Source of the DNA: MFD04580-c1 sp963702995
Lineage (GTDB): Bacteria; Planctomycetota; Phycisphaerae; Tepidisphaerales; Tepidisphaeraceae
Direction: 5' to 3'
DNA length: 64,000 bases
NCBI GenBank assembly: GCA_963702995.1
Contig: OY969783.1
Span: 5,022,001 to 5,086,000 of the forward strand
The notes under the pieces were generated by a model. The model was not told the DNA's origin and searched no databases. It saw nothing but the letters and a program-made list of their open reading frames with translations. Positions 1-10,608 of this stretch are shown here, piece after piece. How positions within the stretch are numbered: position 1 is the first letter of the stretch; the number at the start of each line of letters is the position of its first letter. Position numbers and translations under genes: made by a program.

Positions 1-690
1 GAGGATGACCAGAGTAGGCTGGAGAAAGCCCCATTCCCGGAGCGAGCCCGCTTGTGTCCTGGGAGTTCACCGGGTCATTCCCGCAGTACGCATACAGATC
101 CACCCCGCCCGCCTCCCCCGACGGGTCGCGGGTGAGCCAGCGGTGCTGGGTCGGGCTGTACTCCCGGTTGGGGGTGTGGTAGAGCCCGGTCTCGGCGTCG
201 CGGTACATCCCCGCCAAGCCGAACGGGCAGGCCCCCGCGGCCGCTCCGCTCGCGGAGAGTGGGTTGCCCCACAGGTCGTACCGGTAGCTCGCGGCCACCT
301 GCCCCGTCGAGGCGTCCACCAACGCCACGATCGTCCCCGTCGCGTCCGCGATCGTCGTGTAGACCGCCGGGGCGCCGCCGGCCGCGTGGGTGTAATCCGT
401 GATCCCGATGAGGCCTGCCTGTCCCCAGGCGTAGGAGCGGAGAAGGTTGTTGTTCCCGTCGAACTCGGCGACGAGTTGGTCCCCTTGCCAGGCGTAGCGG
501 GTGATGCTGGTCGGCAGGCTGGACCACGTGTTGGTCGGTGTAGGTGTTGACGCCGTCGGAAAGGGTGTTGCCGTGGGCGTCGTACTGGTTGGCGGCGTAC
601 TGGTCGAGGGCGTTGGCGGCCCCGCGAAGCCGATCGGGCAGGCCCCCGCGGATGACCGTGCCGCCGCGCATGACCTTCACGTCCTTCAGG
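1..690 (-). pseudogene. RHS repeat-associated core domain protein, C-terminal fragment, frameshifted
   Basis: The minus strand encodes typical RHS/YD-repeat text. The stretch at about 690-545 reads YDAHGNTLSDG. Below about 530 another frame carries SYRYDLWGNPLSASG, then the core-domain signature GLYHTPNREYSPTQHRWLTRDPSG and DLYAYCGNDPVNS near 60-180. The two parts lie in different frames, so there is an indel at about 520-540. The reading frame is still open at base 1, so the variable C-terminal tip (often a toxin domain in this family) lies outside the window. There is no credible start; the upstream end stops short of the IS5-type element at 803. RHS proteins are large secreted or surface polymorphic-toxin scaffolds; this piece alone is probably non-functional. 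Confidence 0.75.
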
Positions 691-802
691 GCGGCCGGGG
701 AACGAGTCGGGAATGAAGAGCTATGTCCCCTTGAATCCACCAACAATTTGAGACTGTCCCGTGCCATCCTCGCGAACCGCGACACCGGGCGAAAATCAAC
801 TA

Positions 803-1734
803 GGCTCTGTCTCAAAATAGTAAACGGAAGTATCTCTGGATCATTGCCAGTTGAAGCATCCCGTGGAAATTAACCGCCAACTTCTCGTAGCGGGTCCCGA
901 TGCGTCGGAACTCCTTGAGCCATCCGACGCACTGTTCAATCACGCCGCGCCGGCGATACGCGACGCGGTCGAATCGAACCGACGGGTCGTGCCGCGCGTT
1001 CTCATTGTCCTTGTGCGGAATGACCGGCTCGATCTTCTGTCCTTTCAGCCAATCCCGCAGTCGCTGAACGCTGTAGCCTTTGTCACCGGCCAGTTTCGAC
1101 GGTTTGTGCTTTCGCCGTCGCTCCTTCCGCCGCCGCCCGATCAGCGTCGCGACCGCTTGGCCGATGACCGACTCGGCCCGGGTCGAGTCGTGAACCTGCC
1201 CGGCCGTGACTTCGACTGCCAGAGGCGTTCCCGCCCCGTCGGTGACGAGGTGGAATTTCGTGCCGAATCCACCGCGACTGCGGCCCAGCCCATGATCCTG
1301 TGGCTCGTCGGGGTAACGCTCGAGACTTTTTTTCAGCGCCGGCGGCCGCCCGGGCGGCACGCACGTTCGAACCGTCAACGGCCCACAGTTCCCAGTCGAT
1401 CAGCCCCGCGGCGTCGAGCTTTACTTGCAGGGCTTCGACGATCGCGGCGAAGACGCCGGTCCGTCTCCAGTGGCAAAAGTACCGGTGCACCGTCTTGCAG
1501 GAACCGAAGCGTGGATCCAGGTCGCGCCACGGGCAGCCGGCCGCCAGAATCCAGAAAATGCCATTGAGGACCAGCCGTCGGTCCTTGGCGGGCCGGCCGG
1601 TGCGGGCCGTGCTCCGGGGGATCAGCGGCTCAACCAGTTCCCATTGCTCGTCCGTAAGTTCGTGTCGCTCCATCTGTGCCCACCTCCTTGGGGCATCAGA
1701 TCTTAGGCAGCTACCATGGTTTCGAGACAGAGCC
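803..1734. mobile_element. IS5-family insertion sequence (IS427-like), complete
   Basis: The ends are imperfect inverted repeats, GGCTCTGTCTCAAAAT on the left and GGCTCTGTCTCGAAAC on the complement of the right end. The element is flanked by TA on both sides (801-802 and 1735-1736) within a CTAG context, which fits the short TA-type target duplication of this IS5 subgroup. Length is 932 bp with one two-frame transposase. Confidence 0.9.
812..1673 (-). CDS. IS5-family transposase, two overlapping frames (likely -1 frameshift)
   Basis: OrfA starts with ATG at 1673 (MERHELTDEQWELVEPLIP) and contains the DUF4096-type N-terminal domain with GRPAKDRRLVLNGIFWILA and the first catalytic Asp in WAVDGSNV. 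OrfB continues with the DDE-4 domain (GGFGTKFHLVTDGAGTPL, LAGDKGYS, RRRGVIEQCVGWLKEFRRI) and stops at 812. The two frames meet at a T7 run on the plus strand (1327-1333), A7 in the mRNA. That is a classic slippery site, so the full transposase is probably made by ribosomal frameshifting. All three acidic positions appear intact, so the element may be active. Gene and IS ends agree well. Confidence 0.88.
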
Positions 1735-1744
1735 TAGCTACGTC

Positions 1745-2472
<728 letters not shown>

Positions 2473-2795
2473 GTCCCAGTTTCACTCCTTTATTTATAGG
2501 AGACACGACAGCATTTGAGCGTGAAGGATGTTACGAAGCTTACATTTGTGCGCACCCTGATCACAATGTTTGTCCGGCGGGCGATCGTCGGTGTATCAGC
2601 TGGTACGCAACCGTAACCAATCAGCCTACGCTATGTTTAAGCTTTGCAACATCATCGTATTTTGAAGACTGTGTAATAGGAATTGCTCTACGTTTTCATC
2701 AAATTAGCGACTGTGACCTTCTAGGCACGGATGCCAAATATTGTACAGACCGTGTGACTGGCATGCGATGATAGTGAATCAACCTGAGGTCATTC
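2473..2795. other. Gene-free AT-richer spacer
   Basis: Clearly lower GC than the surroundings. No ORF here has coding character, and no RNA or repeat could be recognised. It separates the group II intron from the end of the interrupted PEP-CTERM gene and may be the downstream flank of that gene before intron insertion. Confidence 0.5.
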
Positions 2796-3500
2796 TCACT
2801 TCATGAATGTTCGTCTTCGGCGGCACAGCACCCAGATGGCACCGAATGACGTCAAGCATATCGACTGTGGCTCAGGAGTAGCGAATGATAAATTATCGAC
2901 CAAGATAGTTCCTCCGGAATTTGCGTCGTCTGATGCCACCAGACCTAAGAACAACTGGACATTTTGCCCGCTCCATTGTGAGACATCAAGCATGCCCGTG
3001 TTAGTAACGGTCGAGTCGGCAACGTATTGGTTTTCAAGTTGGAACATTGCCGTGTCATTGATACCGACGCTCAGGAAGTCGTTAGGGCTAAGTCCTTTAA
3101 ACTCGAAGTCAAGTGTCAAATACCGGGCATCCGACGGAATAGCAAGAGGTACCCATGCATACGATGAGGAAGACGTTGGTGCAGCCGCACTAGCTTTTCG
3201 CCCTGCCAAGGATGATGTTCTATCCGATGCTACGGCCGGACCGGAGATACCGGGTGCCGCTACTAGCTTAGCTAAAGTCACCTGAAGGGAAGTGCCAACA
3301 AACGTTCCATTGAGGGAATACCGTTCGTACTGAGCCTGAACACTGTTTTCATATTGAATTGCCCCGACAATCTGGGTCGGGGTCACGCCAAACAGACCGC
3401 CTAGAGGGACCAAATCATTCTGATCGGCAACGGTAGTCAGTTGCGCATTGCGCGTATCCAGCACATGCGCGGCATCGGCAATGGTTGATTTAGAGAGATC

Positions 3501-5065
3501 GTAACACTTCAGCCGTCTGCCGGCCTTGACGCCGGTTGGGTCTTTAATATTCGCAATGTTCGGTTGGTGTACGGGTTGCGCGATCCGTTTCCGCCGGGTA
3601 CATAATGCGGGATACCGCCCGACACCCAACAACTTCCCGACCTGAACACGATCCTCGAGGCCGCCAAGCGCGGCGACCTTACCGAGGCCCTGGCCAAGGT
3701 GCTGCCCCTTCTGGGCGCCGAGGCCGTTGTCTTCTTCGCCTTGGCCATGGCGCAGCATGTCGCCGGTCTTTCCCCGGCCACGCCGCCCGCCCCTTCGCCG
3801 TCAACGCCGTCAGCCATGGTGCCCGTCTACCAGAAGCCCCCGACTCGACGTCGCGCCAAGACGCCCGGCGCCAAGCAGGGTCATCCCGGCAGCCGACGCC
3901 CCGTCCCGCCCAAGATCGACGCCCACATCGACTGCCGCCTGCCTTGCTGCCCCGACTGCGGCGGTAAACTCGCCCGACGCGGCCGCTCCCGCAGCCGCAT
4001 CATTGAGGACATCCCACAAGCCATCACGCCGGTGGTGACCCAGTACACCCTCCACCGCGACTATTGCCCGGCCTGCGACAAGGACGTTGAGCCCGTCGTC
4101 CCCGACGCACTGCCCAATGCGACGCTGGGGCATCGGGTCGTGGCCCTTAGCGCTTACCTGCACTACGGCCTGGGCGTCACGCTGGCCAACCTCCAGGACG
4201 TGCTAAGCACCTGCCTGGCCACGCTCGTCTCGGCCGGCGGGCTCGTGGACGCCTGGCGTCGCCTGGGCAAGGCCCTGCTCCCCTGGTACCTGCAGATTGC
4301 CCAGGAGGCCAAGGCATCGGCCGTGCTCCAGGCCGATGAGACCGGCTGGCGGGTGAGCGGGCAGACCCACTGGCTCTGGTGCTTCTGCAACGGCCACTGT
4401 TGTTACTACATGATCGACCGCGGCCGCGGGTCGCCGGCGTTGAAGAAGTTCTTCACCGAAGCTTTCCAAGGCACGCTGGTGCATGACTTTTGGGCGCCGT
4501 ACGAGGCCGTCTGCGCCGAGGAGCACCAATACTGCCTGCCGCACCTGCTGCGCGAGCTGGTGAAGGTGGACGAGCACAACCGCTCAACCGAATGGAAGGC
4601 GTTCAGCAAGCAGCTCAAGCGGCTGGCCCGCGATGGCATCCGCCTGCGCAAGCGGCCGGGCTTCACCCCCGAGCTGTACCGTTCTCGAATCCGCCTGATC
4701 CACCAGCGTCTGTGCGCGCTGGCCGACACGCCCTACAACGACCCCGATGCACGGCGGTTGGCCAAGCGCATCAGCCGCCACCGGGACCACCTGTTCACGT
4801 TCCTGGACAAGCCGGAGGTCCCGCACGACAACAACCACGCGGAGCGGCAGATCCGCCCAGCCGTGATCATCCGCAAGAACAGCTTGTGCAACCGCTCGGA
4901 GCAGGGGGCACTCACGCAGTCGGTGCTGATGAGCATCTACCGAACGCTGAAGCTGCGAGGGCGTGACCCGGTGCCGACGGTGGTCGCGGCGTTGCGAGAG
5001 TGGGTCACGACGGGGAAACTGCCGCCGCTACCACCGGCTGTCACGGCAGACGGCTGAAGTGTTAC
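3501..5065. mobile_element. IS66-family insertion sequence, single-ORF type, with 8-bp target duplication
   Basis: The left end GTAACACTTCAGCCGTCTGC is an exact inverted match to the right end (...GCAGACGGCTGAAGTGTTAC). The 8-bp duplication GAGAGATC is perfect (3493-3500 and 5066-5073), as expected for IS66. Length is 1565 bp. There is only the large TnpC-type transposase and no tnpA/tnpB, which fits the short ISBst12-like branch. Matching ends and an undecayed target duplication suggest a recent insertion. Confidence 0.95.
3699..5057 (+). CDS. IS66-family transposase (TnpC-like)
   Basis: The protein has an N-terminal helical region, a Pro/Arg-rich linker, the zinc-finger segment CCPDCGGKLARRG, and the DDE core: LQADETGWRVSGQTHWLWCF, LVHDFWAPY and the closing region DNNHAERQIRPAVIIRKNS. 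The GTG at 3699 is the first usual start in frame, but sensible sequence (PDLNTILEAAKRGDLTEALAKV) begins upstream at about 3612 after an in-frame stop at 3603. The real protein may therefore start earlier at a non-standard codon. About 450 residues is normal for this branch. Sole gene of the element. Confidence 0.9.
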   Translation: MLPLLGAEAVVFFALAMAQHVAGLSPATPPAPSPSTPSAMVPVYQKPPTRRRAKTPGAKQGHPGSRRPVPPKIDAHIDCRLPCCPDCGGKLARRGRSRSRIIEDIPQAITPVVTQYTLHRDYCPACDKDVEPVVPDALPNATLGHRVVALSAYLHYGLGVTLANLQDVLSTCLATLVSAGGLVDAWRRLGKALLPWYLQIAQEAKASAVLQADETGWRVSGQTHWLWCFCNGHCCYYMIDRGRGSPALKKFFTEAFQGTLVHDFWAPYEAVCAEEHQYCLPHLLRELVKVDEHNRSTEWKAFSKQLKRLARDGIRLRKRPGFTPELYRSRIRLIHQRLCALADTPYNDPDARRLAKRISRHRDHLFTFLDKPEVPHDNNHAERQIRPAVIIRKNSLCNRSEQGALTQSVLMSIYRTLKLRGRDPVPTVVAALREWVTTGKLPPLPPAVTADG

Positions 5066-6756
5066 GAGAGATCAAATTCTCCGTTGGGAAGCGTGGATTG
5101 TAGGTAAGCATCCCCAGACTGTGAACCCGAGCCACCATTCTCAATTGCCGCAGCATATCCCAATTGACTGAGACTAGGTGCTCGGACGGTACGGTCATAC
5201 CAGCTGATTGGATATCCGTGAAAGCTGTTCCAGTACAGAAGCCCGCTCTTTCCATACTGATTGTTGGGGTCATAATTCAGTACAATATTCGTCGCCGTCG
5301 GATAAAGATTGCCGAACGCGGATATATAATTATCGACGGACACAGTCGAACCGGTTGCCGGCAGCGCGCCTATAACATAGGTAAATGACTTCGAGCCTGA
5401 CACAAATTGATTCGCAATCGACGCTTCGTCGAATAGGGTATCTTGAATTTTAAGGTTCGGCTCATGAGCATGCAAAACATTGATCGCTTCCGAATTGACT
5501 AAAGTACCAAGGCTGTGCCCTACAAAATGGACGGAGTTCGTATAGTTCGCGCCAAGCGTCGCGACAAGTGCCTGACCCAGCCCCGCTCCCTCGTTGACCG
5601 TTCGGGACGTCGCTAAGGGCAGATTTGGAAGGAAAGCCGCGGTTTGCGAGTGTGCATCGGTACCCCAATCCCACGCTACGATATTCTCGGTCGGATATTT
5701 GCTGTGTAGATCATTGGCCAGTCGCGAGGAACTCCACACACTCGGATCACTCAAAAACCCGTGTGTGAGAACGATAGTCGGTTTGGTCCGATCGATCGTT
5801 CCGTTTGTCTTGAACGTGTTGCTCGCCGAGTCATACACCTCAAGTTGCTGTGCAGTCGCTACGTAGGTAGTTATCGTGGCGGCAACCGGAGCCTGTGTCG
5901 TTTTTGCCAACGAAACCGTCGGTGTTTGTATAGAAAACGTCGAAGACACCGCGCCGGTGTACGTCGGCGGCCCGATCGGCTTTCCATTGTTTGTCAGGTC
6001 TAGATCATACGCATTTTTGAATGTAAGGGTGTTTCCCGGAATTCGCGTGTTAGGGCCGACGTTAAATTGAGTCGTCTGGCCCGCTACGCTGCCGACGTTT
6101 AGGTTAACGGTCGCCAAGGGAACTAACCTTAGGCCACCGGTCACCGTGCCCACGGGCCCTGAAGTCGCTGTGATCGCAACGGCTTCCCCAAACGTTGCGG
6201 ACGTGCCACCTAGGGTGATATGTGCGTTCGAGGGGCCGGAGCTGAACGCAGGATCAGGGATGATGCTGTTGATCAAAGTTGGGCTGCTCGGTGCGGTGCC
6301 GGAAATGCTCAGATCGAAGCCGGCGCCGAAAAGCCCATTGTTCGAGGTAATCAGGGACGTCGAGCCAGTCGTCGTATGCTCCTCAAGGTATATCGGAACA
6401 CTCAGGGGACTTCCCGAACCTGCGGCGTAATACGGTGTTCCGGCGACGTAACTATAATCAATCGATCCTGCGCACAGGGCTCGATGACAGCATAGAAGCT
6501 ACGGCAAACGGAACTGAAGCGATTGCGGCAGATTCCCAAAGGCGAGGCGCGAGCCCCTCCTGCGTGACGTAGAATACACATTCGATTTGGAAACTCCCAT
6601 GGGTGGTACAACCGCCTTTCCCTCGTGGGAGGCCCTGTCTGGGAAACCCCGCGTATCAACGCTGGAATCTGAATATCCCCGGAATGACCGCCCTGGCCGT
6701 AGAACCTTAAGTTTGTGAACAAGACGTGTCAAGTTCCTCGTTCTCGCTCATGTTGT

Positions 6757-7248
6757 CAAGAAGTAGAAATGTCACCGCGCAAGCCGAAATAGAAATGTCA
6801 CCCGGCCTTCTTCTTCCCACCCGCTGGTAAGCCCCGCGCAGGCGCAGCCGGAGCGGGGCTTACCAGCGGACACGTCACCACCGCCGTCTCCCGATTCCAC
6901 GGATGATCCGCCCTCGGCTTGTACTTCCGGTTGTTCACCACCACCTTCTTCGCCGGCTTCGGGGCCGCCGGACGACCCGCCAGCTCGGTGAACGAAAGCT
7001 TTCGCCCTCCGTGCTCCACCATCAACCGGCCGTCCGCCAGTTGTTTGATTCGCACCCGGCGGCCGGCCAGCCGCAACTCCGCGTGCTCCTTGCCGATCTG
7101 CAACCAACGGTTCTGCCAACGCACGCACCAATCATGCCCAACCACTCGCTCCTCGTGCACGCATAGCACCTCCTCCAATGCCAGCCCCGACTCCAGCGGC
7201 CGGTGCAGGTCCCGCTCGTCCACCGCCTTCACCGGGGACATGATAGGG
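6757..7248. mobile_element. Remnant of an ISNCY-type insertion sequence
   Basis: The left side carries two direct copies of TAGAAATGTCAC (6764-6775 and 6790-6801), a motif typical of the terminal repeats of this group. Only the 3' part of a transposase gene is present; the other end and about two thirds of the gene are missing, so the element was truncated. The exact right boundary is not visible. Confidence 0.6.
6798..7241 (-). pseudogene. ISNCY-type transposase, C-terminal fragment
   Basis: The fragment has the C-terminal domain usual in these transposases: DLHRPLESGLALEEVLCVHEE, then the strand pattern VRWQNRWLQIGKEHAELRLA and VRIKQLADGRL. It is followed by a Lys/Pro-rich tail (KPAKKVVVNNRKYKPRADHPW) that is common at the end of the family. 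The catalytic integrase core that should precede it is absent, so the piece cannot act as a transposase. Identification rests on this C-terminal pattern only. Confidence 0.6.
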
Positions 7249-7435
7249 GGACGCAGCTAGAATCAGGCATCAGGAAACTAGCCCCGTCCCCGTGTAATTC
7301 CCTCCTGTGCTGTATCAACGACCGTGAGTTCAAAAACGCTCCATCCAAGTCCTTGAATTCATCAAGATTATTGGCTGCGCTGTCACGGTCTGCGAGAATG
7401 ATATCGTGAGACATTTTTTTCAAAGCGTTACTCAT
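7229..7435 (-). CDS. Small ORF, unknown
   Basis: A 68-codon frame starts with ATG at 7435 (MSNALKKMSHDIILADRDSA). The first ~40 residues look protein-like and AT-richer than the neighbours; the last ~20 run into the edge of the ISNCY remnant and look like junk. It may be the 5' stub of a gene cut off by the transposon. No family recognised, no clear ribosome binding site. Confidence 0.25.
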   Translation of the reverse strand: MSNALKKMSHDIILADRDSAANNLDEFKDLDGAFLNSRSLIQHRRELHGDGASFLMPDSSCVPLSCPR

Positions 7436-7497
7436 TTGGGACCTCGAACCGTGACGAACGCGGGCGTTCCACTGTCACCATAATGGGTCCAAGGGGG

Positions 7498-7556
7498 TCA
7501 AAAAGGGGCCACCTCCCAATTTGACGCCCGAGCGGCCACGCGGGGAGGTGGCCCCT
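7498..7556 (-). terminator. Intrinsic terminator for minus-strand transcripts
   Basis: On the minus strand AAAGGGGCCACCTCCC is followed after about 25 bases by its perfect complement GGGAGGTGGCCCCTTT and a short T run. This is a strong GC hairpin with a T tail at the end of the esterase/membrane-protein transcript. The last codons of the membrane-protein frame run through it. Confidence 0.75.
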
Positions 7557-8373
7557 TTGTGACCTCCGTCGCCGGATGCTGCCGACGTTTTTCGAGCCAG
7601 GCTGATGCTCCGAACCGCGCAAGTCGGTTGGCGGATTGTCTTCCACGTCCTCGGTTGCGGCGTCGGCCGCCAGACGATTTTCTAAACGGACGAGGGCCGC
7701 TCGGTGGTTGATCGGGTTTTGGCCCGCGCCCGTTGCGCGCCGTCAGATCGTGACCCCGGCGCTGCATCGCCAGGATCCAGGGCGGCGTCTCGGTGAGGTA
7801 TGCGTGGAGGTAGCGGGCGCGGGAGAAATAGTAGAGGGCCAGGCTCCCCTGGCCGAAGATCGCCACCGCGATCAGGATGCAGTACATCCCCATCATGAGC
7901 TGCGTCGCCATCTCACCCGCGGGGCCGATGAAATCGGCGAGGGAATCTTCGGCCGGGAGGCTTTTCAACTCCTGCATCATGCCGCCGCGCTGGATCCAGA
8001 TGATCTGCCAGACCGCGTAAACGATCAGCAGGCAGGCCAGTACGAGCTGGTTCTTCCCCATGACGCGCAGCGCGTCGCGATCCATTTTCGCCAGGCGCGA
8101 GGCGGCGCGGAGTTCGACGTAGGCGATCGCCACCAGCCCGCCGCCGACGCCCACGCTCTTCCAATCCGTGATCCCGGTGAGGAGCGTGATCCCGCCGAAG
8201 ATCGCGATCGTCCAGCCGTCAAACTGCGCTACGGAGATCGCGCGACGAACCTTCTTCAATGACTTGCGGGCCTTCGCCAGTTGAGCGATGTGCTCGGGCG
8301 ACAGGTTTGCCGTCCCCGTGACGGGGATGGCATACGGCACCCCAGGCTGCCCGGTCGGGACGGAAGGTGGCAA
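7498..8373 (-). CDS. Multi-pass membrane protein, unknown
   Basis: After a Pro-rich N-terminus comes a short helical stretch (LSPEHIAQLAKARKSLKKV). Four hydrophobic segments follow, around TIAIFGGITLLTGITDWK, VGGGLVAIAYVEL, LVLACLLIVYAVWQIIWI and LMMGMYCILIAVAIFGQGSL. The last ~70 residues are Arg/Gly/Pro-rich and read into the terminator hairpin, so the true C-terminus may lie near position 7740 with an indel after it. There is no ATG near the expected N-terminus; TTG at 8373 is the first plausible start, 50 bp after the esterase stop, which suggests one transcript with the esterase. No family recognised. Confidence 0.6.
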   Translation of the reverse strand: MPPSVPTGQPGVPYAIPVTGTANLSPEHIAQLAKARKSLKKVRRAISVAQFDGWTIAIFGGITLLTGITDWKSVGVGGGLVAIAYVELRAASRLAKMDRDALRVMGKNQLVLACLLIVYAVWQIIWIQRGGMMQELKSLPAEDSLADFIGPAGEMATQLMMGMYCILIAVAIFGQGSLALYYFSRARYLHAYLTETPPWILAMQRRGHDLTARNGRGPKPDQPPSGPRPFRKSSGGRRRNRGRGRQSANRLARFGASAWLEKRRQHPATEVTKGPPPRVAARASNWEVAPF

Positions 8374-8423
8374 CGGTGGCGCGGTCAGGGGAACCTCTTC
8401 GTGTGCGTTGACTCTGGCCGCCC

Positions 8424-9407
8424 CTACTTCGCCGGCGCGTCATGCGCGGGGGCCTCGGGCTGCAGGTGCGAATCAAAAAAGTCGGAAACCATCTTCAGGA
8501 CCCTGGGCTCGGAGAACCCGTCGCCGTGCCCGGCCCCTTCCAGCACTTCGAGGTGGCATTCGACGCCGGCCGCCGTCAGGGCGTCCGCCAGGATCCGGCT
8601 TTGGCCGACGGGCACCAGCTTGTCCTTGTCGCCGTGCATGATCAGGAACGGCGGTGCGTGCTTCGAAACGTAGGTCAGCGGGTTGGCCTGGGCGACCAGT
8701 TCCTTTCTGCGATCCGGGGCGCCGCCAAAGAGGCGGGCGATCGCCGTGACTTCCGGCGGCTGATGAGGGATCTTCTCCGCGTCGTCCTGCTCGAAGAAGC
8801 GCGACATGTCGGTCGGGCCGAACCAATCGCACACAGCCTGTACGCGGCTGCTCTGATCGAGGTTGCCGCCGACCGTCCCTTCGATGTCTTTAGCGTCGGC
8901 GGCCGTCCCCAGCAGGGCGACCAGGTGGCCACCGGCCGAGGCGCCAAACGCGCCGACGCGGTTGGGGTCGATGTGGTAGGTCGTGGCGTGTGCCCGCAGC
9001 CAGCGGATCGCCCCTTTGCAGTCTTGGATCTGGGCGGGAAAGATCGCCTCACTGCTGAGCCGGTAATTCAGGCTCGCCACGACGTAGCCGCGCCGGGCGA
9101 TCTCGGCGCCGACGCCGAACGTTTTATCGCCCCCCTCCCAGCCGCCGCCATGGACCCAGACGATCAGCGGGCGGGGGCTGGCCGGGGCTTCTGCCGGCAG
9201 GTAGATGTCAAGCAGGTTGGCGGCGCCGGGCGCATCGCCGTATTTCAGGTCGCGCTCGACCCGAATCCCAGGCGGGGCGGGCGGCGCTTTCGGGGAGGGC
9301 TTGACCGGCCGCGTGGCGGGCGGCTCGGCGAAGGCTAGGGGCGCGCCGCCGATCATCACCGTCATGAGGCAGAGTCGAGCCGCGAGAGATCGGAAGTTCG
9401 GCCGCAT
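8424..9407 (-). CDS. Secreted alpha/beta hydrolase (carboxylesterase, BD-FAE-like)
   Basis: Begins with a signal peptide (LCLMTVMIGGAPLAFA) and a Pro-rich linker. The hydrolase fold follows: oxyanion motif HGGGW at about residues 86-90, nucleophile elbow GASAGG with Ser157, acid in HGDKDKLVP and the catalytic His in EGAGHGDGF. HGGG plus GxSAGG places it with the esterase/lipase group that includes bacterial feruloyl and acetyl-xylan esterases and kynurenine-formamidase-like proteins. It probably de-esterifies polysaccharide or small esters outside the cytoplasm, in keeping with planctomycete polymer degradation. 327 residues is normal. Start ATG gives an intact signal peptide. Confidence 0.85.
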   Translation of the reverse strand: MRPNFRSLAARLCLMTVMIGGAPLAFAEPPATRPVKPSPKAPPAPPGIRVERDLKYGDAPGAANLLDIYLPAEAPASPRPLIVWVHGGGWEGGDKTFGVGAEIARRGYVVASLNYRLSSEAIFPAQIQDCKGAIRWLRAHATTYHIDPNRVGAFGASAGGHLVALLGTAADAKDIEGTVGGNLDQSSRVQAVCDWFGPTDMSRFFEQDDAEKIPHQPPEVTAIARLFGGAPDRRKELVAQANPLTYVSKHAPPFLIMHGDKDKLVPVGQSRILADALTAAGVECHLEVLEGAGHGDGFSEPRVLKMVSDFFDSHLQPEAPAHDAPAK

Positions 9408-9761
9408 GCGTGTCGCCTCCAGGAGCGGGAGTCGGTTGGGACAGTACGTCTTGGCGGCCTATGATCGCCGATCGGGCGGCTCGCGGGAAGACTGCCGGGT
9501 GGAAACGGATCGGCCGCGTGTGGCCATTCATGTTGGCACTTCCAGAACGCGGAACCTCGGAACGCCGACGCCCTCATCGGCTCAGGGTGAAAGGCCGACG
9601 GGGGCGCCGGTGTTCCCCGAGAGCGCCGATGTCGCTTTGTGCGGGGTGCAGGAGGCGTGCCGAAAGGTCGGTCACAGCGGATCGCCCGGCCGGGGCTGGC
9701 TGTCGATTCCCGCTCGGCTGCTGGCCACTGCGTCCGTTCGCCGGTAATCTTGCATTCGAGC
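9408..9761. other. Divergent intergenic region with a palindromic repeat
   Basis: Lies between the esterase (leftward) and the Hsp70-system operon (rightward), so it should hold promoters for both; no clear -35/-10 pair could be assigned in this GC-rich sequence. The only recognisable structure is the GC-rich palindromic repeat at about 9550-9612. Confidence 0.5.
9550..9612. repeat. GC-rich palindromic interspersed repeat, copy 1
   Basis: Reads CGGAACGCCGACGCCCTCAT, then CGGCTC, a short spacer, then GGCCGACGGGGGCGCCGGTG and TTCC, forming a stem-loop. Related copies are at about 32755-32812 and 45017-45080. This looks like a REP/BIME-type element of this genome. Confidence 0.65.
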
Positions 9762-10549
9762 ATGTTCGACGAACCGGATGAAGACGCGGCCGAGCCTTCG
9801 ATCGACCCGAAAGAGCGCGCAAAGAAAAGACCGACGCGTGCCGCTCGCACGCTGAACTGGCCGCCATCTTCGAAGGGCCTCGTAAGTCCGATGCCCAGCT
9901 CAACACAAGCCTCGACGCGGAATTTGCCCGCGGCGGCCAGCGCCGGATCGCGAAGTTAGATAAGGCCAAGGCCCCCGGGAGCCCTGTCCTCCCCGCGACG
10001 GCGGCCGCCGACGCGGCGGAGTTGCTGGGGCTCGCCGCGGCGCACCAGCTGCCCACCGGCGATTACCACGTCCACCGCCGCCCTGGCGAGCTGATGATGT
10101 TCCGCTGGTTGGAGGGCGGACAGGTGGAGACGTTCTACCAGCGGCTTCAGGCTCATCTGGATGCGGCTCTGGAAGGGTATCGCGAGGACGAACGCCAGGC
10201 CCACGCGTGGAAGCAGAGCCCGGAGATGCTCGCCTACCTCGAAGCGCTGGACGAGGCGAAGGTGGATATGGCTGAATGGTACCTGCGCGAGCCGATCCGC
10301 CAGTTCGGCCTGTTCGTCCTCTCCACGCAGACGGCGGACGAGCTCAACATTCAGTACCTTTGCGAGCAGATCATGGGCGTCCCCCCGGTCGAGCTGGTTG
10401 GCCGCGCCTCCGCGCCGCCGTCGGACCCGACCGAGCAGGACCTGGCTTGGTTTTTTAAGCTTTTCGCGCTCCGCGGCCACGTCGAGGGTGTGGAGAAGAT
10501 GCTCTTTTTTTCGTATCTACAGAAGACGGATGATACCCTTGAATTCTGA
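9762..10549 (+). CDS. Unknown protein, first gene of the Hsp70-system operon (frameshifted)
   Basis: ATG at 9762 opens an acidic start (MFDEPDEDAAEPSIDPKERA) in one frame. From about 9820-9850 the sensible sequence moves to another frame (HAELAAIFEGPRKSDAQLN) and runs to the stop at 10549, so a single-base shift lies between. The C-terminal half is helical and rich in Glu, Gln and aromatic residues, with FYQRLQAHLDAALEGYRED and YLREPIRQFGLFVLSTQTAD; no catalytic motif is evident. I do not recognise the family. Its position at the head of an operon with J-like, GrpE-like and Hsp70 proteins suggests a client, adaptor or regulator of that chaperone; this is inference only. Confidence 0.6.
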
Positions 10550-10608
10550 TGCCGTGCAGGGCGAAGGACGCCGCCCTTCGAAAACTGCTCCCGACTAAGG
10601 AGGAATGG

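Larger units (their letters stand above)
2796..6495 (-). pseudogene. Secreted alpha/beta hydrolase with PEP-CTERM anchor, split by IS66
   Basis: Two minus-strand pieces, about 6495-5066 and 3500-2796, join in frame once the IS66 element and one copy of its 8-bp target duplication are removed: the first piece ends ...EFDLS and the second resumes DLSKSTIADA. The first piece has the lipase-like core: an oxyanion-loop region TKPTIVLTHGFLSDPSVW, the dipeptide-rich WDWGTD and the nucleophile elbow FVGHSLG. The second piece is a beta-rich domain ending in a PEP-CTERM signal: ATPEPQSI, a hydrophobic segment and RRRR. PEP-CTERM proteins are exported and processed by an exosortase. The true N-terminus is unclear: sensible sequence runs up to about 6495 (SIDYSYVAGTPYYAAG), but no signal peptide is in frame with a start codon, so that end may also be damaged. 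Confidence 0.8.
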
